From Bacteroidales bacterium (lineage in GTDB: Bacteria; Bacteroidota; Bacteroidia; Bacteroidales; UBA932): DNA of 19,045 nt. This document shows positions 1 through 7,374 of the stretch, piece after piece. The stretch covers positions 1 through 19,045 of the forward strand of contig JAAZCF010000265.1 in NCBI GenBank assembly GCA_012513425.1. The letters are read 5' to 3'. The position numbers and the translations under genes are program-made. The notes below the pieces were generated by a model. The model made no database searches, had not been told where the DNA came from, and was given only the letters and a program-made list of their open reading frames with translations. Positions within the stretch are counted from its first letter, which is position 1, and every line of letters begins with the position of its first letter.

Positions 1-87
1 ACTAATCCTTGCGGATTGAGCATAAGTATTGATGGAAAGTACAATAAAAAGTACCATCAATACTGCAGTAGATAGCTTTCTTAGCAT
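1..87 (-). CDS. 5' end of a divergent secreted protein (partial; possibly a TonB-dependent receptor)
   Basis: Reading the minus strand from an ATG at 87-85, 29 codons stay open to the window edge. They begin MLRKLSTAVLMVLFIVLSIN and continue with TYAQSARIS. This is a clear signal peptide: a basic n-region (R3, K4), a hydrophobic core, and a probable signal peptidase cut after the A of YAQ, the usual Bacteroidota form. Its divergence from an HTCS regulator and a glycosidase cluster is a common position for a SusC-like TonB-dependent receptor, and the residues after the cut could begin an STN domain, but 29 residues cannot prove this. Any secreted glycosidase or sensor would also fit. It may be controlled from the shared region at 88-345. 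Confidence 0.7.
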   Translation of the reverse strand, partial: MLRKLSTAVLMVLFIVLSINTYAQSARIS

Positions 88-180
88 GGTAATTGATTTT
101 TAGTTATTATTAAGTTTGATTTGGTTTTTTAAATCTGAGATGAAGCTACCCTTTCCACATTACCAGCCATATCAAAATTC

Positions 181-207
181 TATCAAATAATAGTACTATA
201 TTTGATA
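181..207. promoter_or_regulatory. 27-bp near-palindromic operator candidate
   Basis: Arms TATCAAATA (181-189) and TATTTGATA (199-207) are exact inverted repeats of 9 bp. Between them the octamer TAGTACTA (191-198) is itself palindromic, so a single extra A at 190 is all that breaks the symmetry of the whole element. Copies of the half-site ATCAAA also occur at 171-176 and, inverted, at 218-223. A symmetric element between a regulator and a divergent secreted protein suggests a dimeric binding site. Whether the HTCS AraC-type domain binds it is inference; AraC-family sites are often direct repeats, so another repressor is possible. Confidence 0.45.
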
Positions 208-217
208 ATGATACAAA
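184..217 (-). promoter_or_regulatory. Candidate promoter for the divergent minus-strand gene
   Basis: On the minus strand TTTG (217-214) is followed after 21 bp by TATTATTTG (192-184). This resembles a -33/-7 pair, but the -7 box has one extra base between TA and TTTG. It overlaps the palindrome, and would place transcription start roughly 90 nt before the ATG at 87. The fit is imperfect. Confidence 0.2.
197..204 (+). promoter_or_regulatory. Candidate Bacteroidota -7 box (TAnnTTTG) for the HTCS gene
   Basis: TATATTTG matches the TAnnTTTG -7 consensus of Bacteroidota primary sigma promoters exactly. No TTTG-type -33 element is visible 19-21 bp upstream, so it may be a weak or activator-dependent promoter. 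It overlaps the right arm of the palindrome, so a protein bound there would compete with or recruit RNA polymerase. Confidence 0.3.
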
Positions 218-345
218 TTTGATACGTTGAGCTAAGAAATTACTAAAGTATGATCATTTTCATTCACCAGCCAGACTCTTTGCGGAATAAACAATAAGAA
301 ATACTGATTCAAATTTTACACATATATATAAATAAGCAATACAAC

Positions 346-3300
346 ATGAAAAACACTAAGACTAAATTTGTAGAAACTAAATTGCGGTTAAATAAAATGA
401 AGCGATTGCTCACAGTATTGATGCTGATGCTTGTGTTCTTTTCTACAAGAGCACAAGAGAATAAAGTGCATCATTTTTACACGCAATATACTGATGCGGA
501 CGGACTTTTTGGCCTCAGCATTTCAAGCTGCTGCAAAGATGATTTCGGCAGAATGTGGCTTGGTTCAAGAGAAGGTGTATATTACTTCAATGGCAATGGG
601 TTTACTAAATTGACAAATGAAGTTTATCTGGCTGACAGCCATGGCAACATAAGCCTTATGGCTAAAGATAATGATAATTGCATTTGGATGATTGCGACTA
701 CTGGTAGCGGATATTATGACATCGAAAAAGAAACATATATCAACATCGAAGGTTTATCTAGCCTTACAATTACTGACTTAAATATTGATGCTGATGGGAA
801 TATTTGGTTCACATCTTCGGAAGGTCTTTGGATGTATTCAAAAATTTCTAAGGAGTTGACAAAAATTAATGGTACGGAAGATCTTTCTTTGAATAAATCT
901 TGTATCATAGACAATAATATTATTGTGTCAACTAACGGCACTAATAAATTGATTACATATGATCACGCACAAAATAGAGTCATACAAAGCACTATTCTAG
1001 AAGAGTCTGCCTCTCTCAGCATGATTCAATATATGGGTGATTCTAAATTTTTAACTCTCAGCGATTCTCGTCAAATAAGTATAATAGACATTAATGATGG
1101 ATCTATCAAGCATATTGTTAGTCCGAAAATTATTGAACATGGGGTCAGGGTATCAAGTTTGATATATAGCTCCGGCATTTGCTGGATTGGGACAACGTTC
1201 GGCCTGATTATGTATGACACTGCCACAGGCACAATCGAGAAACAATATCCTGGTGATTTAAAAGATTTTTCTCTTGGTGGCGAAAATATATCTAATTTAT
1301 ATAGTGACGATAGCGGCAATGTATGGGCTTGTACTTTTAGTGGAGGTTTGCGTTGCTGGGCACCGAACGAAGAAGTCATTAATCGTCTCATTCCTTCTGA
1401 AGAAGCAATAGGGCGCACTATGAAAGGTTATATATCGGGAAAAATGATTCGAAAAATTAGTGGAGCAAAAGATGGCAACATTTATATAGGTAGCGAAGAA
1501 GGTTATATCAGCCGCTATAATCCGGAGACAAAAGAGAATACTGATATTTCTGATTTATTCAGTATCCCCTATGGAACTCCTGTAACCGGAATGATTGAAG
1601 TAAATAATCATTTATGGATATCAACATACGGAGATGGTATTCTTCTCTTTGACACTTCTATAAATAAAGTCGTTAAACGATATTCGCTCACCTCAAATGA
1701 TTGCCTGAGTATCCTTCAAACACAAATTGGTGACATATTTGTGGCAACCAAAGAAGGATTATTTAAATATAACCCAAAGAATGATTCCTTTGAATTTGTT
1801 ACTATAGTAGGTAAGAAATTTGTCCATTGCCTTGAAGAAGGCCGCAACAATCAGTTATTAATGGGCTTTTTCAGCCAAGGAATGGGACGTCTTGATATCA
1901 AAAAAGGATTATTTGAGATTGAGTCATCTATTCCACAAAATATAAGCGTTTCATGTATATATACTGATGCAAAGGGTAATTTGTGGATAGGAACTTCCGG
2001 ATTTGGGTTGTACTGCATCAAATCGGGTTCGCTCGAAGTATTACATTGTGACTTTGAAGGTTCATTATCCAATGTAGTAAGGGACATCATTGAAGATGAC
2101 TCCGGCACAATATGGATGTCCACGAGCCACGGCCTAGTGGAATTCATTCCAAATAGGTTCTCAATAAACAAAATCTATCTCCAAAAAGATGTTATTACAG
2201 GTAACCAGTTCCCATATAATAGTGGATATAAGTCAGACGACAACACTTTGTACTTCGGTACAAATAAAGGATTAATTTCATTCAACCCAGACTTGCTTAA
2301 ACGGGCGTATATTAATAAACCAATACTGATTACCAATCTAAAACTTATAGATAATCAAACAATCTGGACGTTGTATAAAAAGCCAATCACAATAAGCCAA
2401 AATGATGCGAGTTCTTTGCAAATGAACTATTCAACTATGGAATATGGGAACCCTAACATTTTGGAATATGAGTGTACCCTTTCCTCGTCACGTTACAACA
2501 ACCATATCAGAACAATCAACAACTCTATCACATATACAAATCTACGAAGAGGAAAGTATACATTTCAAGTTGATTATCATGGTGCTGTTGATAATGTTAA
2601 TGAAGATTCTTTGGTATTTTATATCAAAGCCCCATGGTATTCTTCAGTGGTTGCTATACTTTTCTATATCCTTGCTTCAATATCGTTAATCGCATTCGGC
2701 TTGAAGAAAAAAAGATATAATGATGCAATTAAGTCTAAAAACCGTCAGGAATTACTAAACATTCAGAAAGAAAAAAACACTGCCAATGATAAATTAAGAT
2801 TGTTGACTAATATTGCCCATGAAATACGCACTCCAGTGTCTGTAATTCAGATCATTTTGGAAAAATTAGTCGATGCTGATCGTATTCCTCAGGATATTTC
2901 CTCAGAATTCAGCTCAATCAAAACTAATGTGGACACTCTCAAGCGTTTGTGCAATGAACTTTTGGATTTTCGAAAAATGGAGAATGGGATGCCAACAATG
3001 GTGATGGCCGATGAAGATTTATGCAAGATATCCCACAAAGTAATTGATTCATTTAAGACTGTTGCAGAGAAGCAAAATATCAATCTTCAATTTTCTATTC
3101 CAGAAGGGCCACTATATGCTCATTGTGATGCAAATTCAATAGACAGTATTTTGTGTAATTTGCTTTCAAATGCAATTAAGTTCTGTGAGCAAAATATTAA
3201 ATATACTCTCGATGCCTCAGAGAATAGCATTATAATAAATGTCCAGAATGACGGAGAAAAAATTGCCGCGAATGAAGGTGAATCAATTTTTGATGCTTTT

Positions 3301-4266
3301 TATCGATGCAAGCGAATTAAAGAGACTGCTGGCAGCGGACTTGGTTTGACTTATTCAAGGCGAATCGCCGAATTCCATAAAGGCAAATTGTATTATGACA
3401 CCGACTGTGCAGACTGCAATTCTTTTGTCTTTGAAATACCGAAGAAAGAGAAGATGTCTGTCAAAGCTACAGATGATAATTATATCGAAAGCACAGTTAA
3501 TATCAATAAGGATAGACCTACAATATTGGTAGTGGAAGATAACCAATCAATGAGGGAGCTAATTTGCGAAGAATTGGCTCAAGATTATTCCATTGTAAGT
3601 GCGGTGAATGGCAGGCAGGCTCTAGACATCGTACGGCAAAATAGTATTGACCTTGTTGTGAGTGACATTATGATGCCGGAAATGGATGGTTGCGAATTGT
3701 GCAATGCTATTAAAGAAGATATTCAACTAAGTCACATACCCGTACTATTGTTAACTGCAGCGGTAGGCGTTGAAACTCATATTAAATCGTTGAGAGCAGA
3801 TGCTGATGCTTATTTTGAAAAGCCATTCAGCATGAAAGTGCTCAGAGAAAATATTCTGGCACTGTTCCGTAATCGAGAAATCAGGAACAAACAGTTTTCT
3901 TCTTCTCCTCTCTCTCATTTATCATTCTCCGCTGTCAGCAAAGTTGAGCAAGAGTTTATGAATAATCTTCATAGTTTTATAATGGAACATCTGGAAGATT
4001 CTACTCTTGACCTCACAAAGATTGCAGAAGCAATGAATATGTCAAAGCCGACACTATGCAGAAAAATAAAGGCCGCAACAGACCTGACTGTCAGCGAATA
4101 TCTGCGTATTTGTCGACGAAAAAGGGCTGCAGAATTAATAGCTGAAAACCAATATCGAATCAACGAAGTGGCCTATCTCGTAGGCTATTCGTCTCCATCA
4201 TATTTTACCCAAAGTTTCCAAAAACAGTTTGGAAAATTACCTTCCGACCTCATAAAAAACAACTAA
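346..4266 (+). CDS. Hybrid two-component system regulator (HTCS), periplasmic sensor to AraC output
   Basis: This single protein combines sensor kinase and response regulator and likely controls the neighbouring glycan genes. Order: signal peptide/TM; periplasmic propeller of Reg_prop-like repeats (about 35-650, with recurring GNIWF, GNVWA, GNLWIGTS and GTIWMSTS strands); Y_Y_Y-like beta domain (about 690-755); membrane helix 766-786; HisKA with NIAHEIRTP, phospho-acceptor His825; HATPase with N-box Asn942 and GSGLGL at 996-1001; receiver with Asp1107 in SDIMMPEMDG and Lys1159; and C-terminal AraC-type HTH (about 1215-1306). The length of 1306 aa is normal for the family and all key residues are present. 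An alternative start at Met18 (397) gives a more typical signal peptide, MKRLLTVLMLMLVFF, so the true start is uncertain. Only 29 bp separate it from the next gene, so co-transcription and autoregulation are likely. The sensed ligand is not deducible; neighbours suggest a xylan or arabinan oligosaccharide. Confidence 0.95.
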   Translation: MKNTKTKFVETKLRLNKMKRLLTVLMLMLVFFSTRAQENKVHHFYTQYTDADGLFGLSISSCCKDDFGRMWLGSREGVYYFNGNGFTKLTNEVYLADSHGNISLMAKDNDNCIWMIATTGSGYYDIEKETYINIEGLSSLTITDLNIDADGNIWFTSSEGLWMYSKISKELTKINGTEDLSLNKSCIIDNNIIVSTNGTNKLITYDHAQNRVIQSTILEESASLSMIQYMGDSKFLTLSDSRQISIIDINDGSIKHIVSPKIIEHGVRVSSLIYSSGICWIGTTFGLIMYDTATGTIEKQYPGDLKDFSLGGENISNLYSDDSGNVWACTFSGGLRCWAPNEEVINRLIPSEEAIGRTMKGYISGKMIRKISGAKDGNIYIGSEEGYISRYNPETKENTDISDLFSIPYGTPVTGMIEVNNHLWISTYGDGILLFDTSINKVVKRYSLTSNDCLSILQTQIGDIFVATKEGLFKYNPKNDSFEFVTIVGKKFVHCLEEGRNNQLLMGFFSQGMGRLDIKKGLFEIESSIPQNISVSCIYTDAKGNLWIGTSGFGLYCIKSGSLEVLHCDFEGSLSNVVRDIIEDDSGTIWMSTSHGLVEFIPNRFSINKIYLQKDVITGNQFPYNSGYKSDDNTLYFGTNKGLISFNPDLLKRAYINKPILITNLKLIDNQTIWTLYKKPITISQNDASSLQMNYSTMEYGNPNILEYECTLSSSRYNNHIRTINNSITYTNLRRGKYTFQVDYHGAVDNVNEDSLVFYIKAPWYSSVVAILFYILASISLIAFGLKKKRYNDAIKSKNRQELLNIQKEKNTANDKLRLLTNIAHEIRTPVSVIQIILEKLVDADRIPQDISSEFSSIKTNVDTLKRLCNELLDFRKMENGMPTMVMADEDLCKISHKVIDSFKTVAEKQNINLQFSIPEGPLYAHCDANSIDSILCNLLSNAIKFCEQNIKYTLDASENSIIINVQNDGEKIAANEGESIFDAFYRCKRIKETAGSGLGLTYSRRIAEFHKGKLYYDTDCADCNSFVFEIPKKEKMSVKATDDNYIESTVNINKDRPTILVVEDNQSMRELICEELAQDYSIVSAVNGRQALDIVRQNSIDLVVSDIMMPEMDGCELCNAIKEDIQLSHIPVLLLTAAVGVETHIKSLRADADAYFEKPFSMKVLRENILALFRNREIRNKQFSSSPLSHLSFSAVSKVEQEFMNNLHSFIMEHLEDSTLDLTKIAEAMNMSKPTLCRKIKAATDLTVSEYLRICRRKRAAELIAENQYRINEVAYLVGYSSPSYFTQSFQKQFGKLPSDLIKNN

Positions 4267-4295
4267 TATTATTATTCAACTATTAACAATTACCT

Positions 4296-4979
4296 ATGAA
4301 ATCAAAAAACAGAATTATGATGTTTGCGCTTTGCCTGCTGGCTTTGTCAACATCACTGGCATCAGCCCAGAATTTTCCAGTAGGTTCAAAACATTTCTAT
4401 AATGCATTGGATGAGTCTAAGCCAGACAATGATGGCTTTATAAGAACATGGCTTCTTCTCGACCCTATTCACAAACCACTGAATAACCCTTCTTTCAATG
4501 ACTCTTTTCTTAGAAAGGAATTCGCAACCGAATATTTTCCAGGTCAATATGACCTTCCAAAGGCTGGCGATGTTGTTAAACTAGACAAGAAAACCAAACT
4601 CAAATGGCATGCTCTTGAGAGCAAGAACTTCAATGTTAGAGTATTCCGTTTTGCGAAAGAACAGGATATGGCAGGATACAATGTTGTATTTTTTGGATAC
4701 ACAATCATTGACTGCACTATGGATCTAGTAAATGTAAGACTTGCTACAGGTTCTAACTCAGCATCTATGTGGTGGATTGATGGTGAAGAAGTTCTCCTTA
4801 TGTCCGGCGACCGCCGTATGGTTATGGATGACTGCGCTTCTCCTCTTATGACTCTCTCTAAAGGACAGCATATCCTACGCGTATGTGTTATCAACGGCCC
4901 TGGTCTCAGTGATTTCTGCGCCCGCTTCATTGATGAAGATTTTAATCCTATTAAAAATTTCACTATCAAAACAAAATAG
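4296..4979 (+). CDS. Secreted protein of unknown function, probable beta-sandwich accessory domain
   Basis: I cannot assign a named family. The 227-aa product has a signal peptide (MKSKNRIMMFALCLLALSTS, with a likely cut after ASA near residue 24), no lipobox and no further membrane helix. The mature part contains DGFIRTWLLLDPI near the start, then a C-terminal stretch with SASMWWIDGEEVLLMSGDRR, VMDDC, and KGQHILRVCVINGPG. The pattern of a presented WIDG loop followed by GxHxLRV-type strands suggests a jelly-roll ligand-binding fold like those appended to Bacteroidota glycosidases and esterases. From memory, similar domains occur in xylan-esterase proteins of gut Bacteroidota, which I could not verify. 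No catalytic motif is apparent. It lies 29 bp after the regulator and 6 bp before the GH43 gene, so it is probably translated from the same message and may bind or present substrate for it. Confidence 0.8.
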   Translation: MKSKNRIMMFALCLLALSTSLASAQNFPVGSKHFYNALDESKPDNDGFIRTWLLLDPIHKPLNNPSFNDSFLRKEFATEYFPGQYDLPKAGDVVKLDKKTKLKWHALESKNFNVRVFRFAKEQDMAGYNVVFFGYTIIDCTMDLVNVRLATGSNSASMWWIDGEEVLLMSGDRRMVMDDCASPLMTLSKGQHILRVCVINGPGLSDFCARFIDEDFNPIKNFTIKTK

Positions 4980-4985
4980 AGCATT

Positions 4986-6446
4986 ATGAAAAAGATATTT
5001 CTCAGCATATTGATAGCAATAATATACTCTCAAGTTGCAATGGCTCAGATAGGCGAGCCTTTTATTCACGACCCTTCGACAATTGTTGAATGCGATGGCA
5101 AATATTATACATTCGGAACACGCGGTGGCGGACTTATTTCAGAAGACGGCTGGTCATGGCATGATGGTGCTGTTCGTCCAGGTGGAGGATGTGCTCCTGA
5201 TGCAATGAAAATCGATGATCGTTATCTCATTGTATGGAATCGTGACGGAGATCGTGGCGAATCTGACAAAGATGGTGTCATCTATACAATGTGGAACAAA
5301 ACTCTTGATCCAAATTCACCTCTTTTTGAATATACTCCTGAAGCACCTGTAGCTTATACAAACCACTTTGAAGAAACTGATGAAGACAGCTTTGCTATTG
5401 ATGCAGGTTTGCTTCTTGACCCTACTACCGGTCGTCTATGGGTAAGCCATGGTACTTATTTCGGTACAATCCGCATTTCCGAGATTGATCCTAAGACAGG
5501 TCTTCGCGTAGAAGGTAATGTTTCTGTAGATGTAGCTATCGACTGCGAAGCTCCTGCACTTATGTACCATAATGGTTGGTACTATCTACTCGGCACTCAT
5601 GGCACATGCTGTGATGGCGTTAATTCTACATACAATATTATAGTAGGTCGTTCACGCAATGTTACAGGGCCTTACTACGACAACCTCGGACGTGATATGA
5701 TGCGCGGTGGCGGAAAGATGGTTATCAATGCCGGCCACAGAAAAACTGGAGCAGGTCACTTCGGACGTTTCATCGTTGCTGATGGTGTGGAGAAAGCTTC
5801 ATTCCACTGGGAGGCTGATATGGACATGGGCGGACAAAGCACTCTTGCAATCCATCCAATAGTATGGAAAAATGATTGGCCAGTAATTGAAGATCAGTTC
5901 GTACCAGGCACTTATGACATCCAATCAGAAAGAAGAGGCTATGCACTCGAACTTGCTGTTGACTTTGTAAGAATGGAACGCGCCAGAACTTCAAGAGCTT
6001 TCGGAACAGAAGGCAGTCAAGCTGAACCACTTCAAAAGATTAAAGAACAAACACTCGAAGATGTTATCGGTGGTTGGCCTACAGGCAATATTGATGTACG
6101 TTGTGGCGAATATATGTTCCGTCCTCACCAAAAATGGACAGTTGTTCCTGTAGATGGTCCAGGATATCTTGGTGGTCCTTACTATAAAATCGTCATTGAA
6201 GGAACAAATCGTGCTCTTGCTGCAGCTCCAAACAAGCAGGTAATTGCTGTTCCTGAGTTCACAGGTGCTCCTGAACAACTTTGGCGCATTGATATGCTCA
6301 CAGACGGAACTTACCGCATCATGCCTAAAGCTGCACCTGGTTGCGACGAGGAAGTATGCCTTATTTCAGTAGCTGACAGCACTCCTGGTCTTGGCAAATT
6401 TGATTTTAATAGTGACAATTCTAAATGGAATTTTAAACAAAGATAA
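4986..6446 (+). CDS. GH43 arabinanase/arabinosidase-like glycosidase with C-terminal beta-trefoil-like domain
   Basis: This is a secreted five-bladed propeller glycosidase, probably acting on alpha-L-arabinofuranosyl linkages. The signal peptide ends near AMAQ (residues 18-21). The GH43 catalytic triad is visible: general base Asp29 in FIHDPS, pKa-modulating Asp139 in FAIDAGLLLDP, and general acid Glu188 in DCEAPAL. TCCDGVNSTYNIIVGRS and the GAGHFGRF histidine loop resemble endo-1,5-alpha-L-arabinanases more than beta-xylosidases, so arabinan or arabinose side chains are the likely substrate; the exact specificity is inference. After the propeller (about 22-310) comes a linker and a C-terminal region (about 375-486) with EQLWRIDMLTDGTYRI, which looks like a ricin-type beta-trefoil repeat and may bind carbohydrate. 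Its stop codon overlaps the next start (TAATG), suggesting translational coupling. Confidence 0.88.
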   Translation: MKKIFLSILIAIIYSQVAMAQIGEPFIHDPSTIVECDGKYYTFGTRGGGLISEDGWSWHDGAVRPGGGCAPDAMKIDDRYLIVWNRDGDRGESDKDGVIYTMWNKTLDPNSPLFEYTPEAPVAYTNHFEETDEDSFAIDAGLLLDPTTGRLWVSHGTYFGTIRISEIDPKTGLRVEGNVSVDVAIDCEAPALMYHNGWYYLLGTHGTCCDGVNSTYNIIVGRSRNVTGPYYDNLGRDMMRGGGKMVINAGHRKTGAGHFGRFIVADGVEKASFHWEADMDMGGQSTLAIHPIVWKNDWPVIEDQFVPGTYDIQSERRGYALELAVDFVRMERARTSRAFGTEGSQAEPLQKIKEQTLEDVIGGWPTGNIDVRCGEYMFRPHQKWTVVPVDGPGYLGGPYYKIVIEGTNRALAAAPNKQVIAVPEFTGAPEQLWRIDMLTDGTYRIMPKAAPGCDEEVCLISVADSTPGLGKFDFNSDNSKWNFKQR

Positions 6447-7357
6447 TGACTCGCTTTACATTCATACCTTTACTCATAGCCACCATTCTCACTCTTGCTT
6501 CATGCAAGAATGATGATTACATCAAGGCCATTGACAACACTAAATTTGAATTGAAGGTTGGAGATGCTGTGATGTTGGTAGATGCTTCTGATGGAGCCAA
6601 GGTAGTTTCACTCAAATTGGGAGAAAAGGAAATTCTCGCCCAACATGTGGAGCCTGCCAACGGCCGCTTCGGAAACAGATTTGACTATGGCTCGACCTTT
6701 TGGCCAAGTCCACAAGAACCTTGGTACTGGCCACCTATCAAGACATACGACTACGATAATTATCTCACTGAGTTGACAGAGAAGAAACTCACTGCCACAA
6801 GCGGCATTAATGAGCGCTATCCATATCGATTCATCAAGGAATACTCTATCGATAGTCGTAAACAAGCTTTTGTCATTACTTACACCATCGAAAATCCTAA
6901 TGACTCCACAATAAGTGTGGCTCCATGGGAAATTACACGCGTACCAAATGCCGGTGTATTTTTCTTTGATGCGAAAAAAGCTGACATCAGCCCTAATGAT
7001 TTGATTCCAACCAAGTATGACTTTAATTATGCTTGGTGCGAATTCTCTTCAGCTACCGAACAACGTAAAATATTTGTTGATCCTAAGGGCTGGTTGGCAT
7101 ATAGCAACAACGGATTTCTTCTTCTCAAACAGTTTGATGATTTACATCAAGGTGAAGCTGCTCCCGGTGAAAGCGAAATGGAAGTATATATCGCTGATGG
7201 GGAATTATTCATCGAGCTTGAGAATCAAGGAGCTTATGCTACTCTCCAACCTGGCGAAAAGCTTACTTACACAGTCAGATGGTATGTCAGACCTACTGAG
7301 TCTGCTCCAATTGCCAGCAAACAATTGAGTGATGAAGTATCTAAACTTTTTAAATAG
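6446..7357 (+). CDS. DUF4380-like surface or periplasmic lipoprotein
   Basis: The 303-aa product has a lipoprotein signal with lipobox LASC, the lipidated residue being Cys20, followed by KNDDY. An acidic stretch after +1 Cys is typical of surface-exported Bacteroidota lipoproteins. The mature part carries GRFGNRFDYGSTFWPSPQ followed by WYWPPI (about residues 72-98), plus VAPWEITRVP and a late QPGEKLTYTVRWYV. I recognise this as the pattern of DUF4380 proteins, a beta-sandwich group resembling galactose mutarotase-like or aldose-1-epimerase folds. No biochemical role is established that I know of. The gene overlaps the GH43 stop by one base (TAATG) and precedes the GH8 gene by 17 bp. A role as an epimerase-like or binding accessory for the released sugars is possible but unproven. 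Confidence 0.75.
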   Translation: MTRFTFIPLLIATILTLASCKNDDYIKAIDNTKFELKVGDAVMLVDASDGAKVVSLKLGEKEILAQHVEPANGRFGNRFDYGSTFWPSPQEPWYWPPIKTYDYDNYLTELTEKKLTATSGINERYPYRFIKEYSIDSRKQAFVITYTIENPNDSTISVAPWEITRVPNAGVFFFDAKKADISPNDLIPTKYDFNYAWCEFSSATEQRKIFVDPKGWLAYSNNGFLLLKQFDDLHQGEAAPGESEMEVYIADGELFIELENQGAYATLQPGEKLTYTVRWYVRPTESAPIASKQLSDEVSKLFK

Positions 7358-7374
7358 CGACAACTACACACTAT

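Larger units (their letters stand above)
88..345. promoter_or_regulatory. Divergent intergenic regulatory region
   Basis: This 258-bp AT-rich stretch lies between two divergent genes and contains no convincing ORF. It holds the palindrome at 181-207, additional ATCAAA/TTTGAT half-sites at 115-120, 171-176 and 218-223, and candidate promoter elements for both directions. If the plus-strand -7 box at 197-204 is used, the regulator mRNA would have a leader of roughly 130 nt. Apart from a short AT run just before the regulator start (about 322-340), I see nothing else, and no recognisable riboswitch. Confidence 0.6.

Noticed and set aside
181..207. Palindrome read as a transcription terminator for an unseen gene
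   Set aside because: It lies between divergent gene starts, is AT-only in the arms, and overlaps promoter-like boxes, so an operator role fits better.
4544..5008. 154-codon minus-strand open frame across the 227-aa gene and the GH43 start
   Set aside because: It runs against two clear plus-strand genes with signal peptides, and its translation shows no family resemblance.
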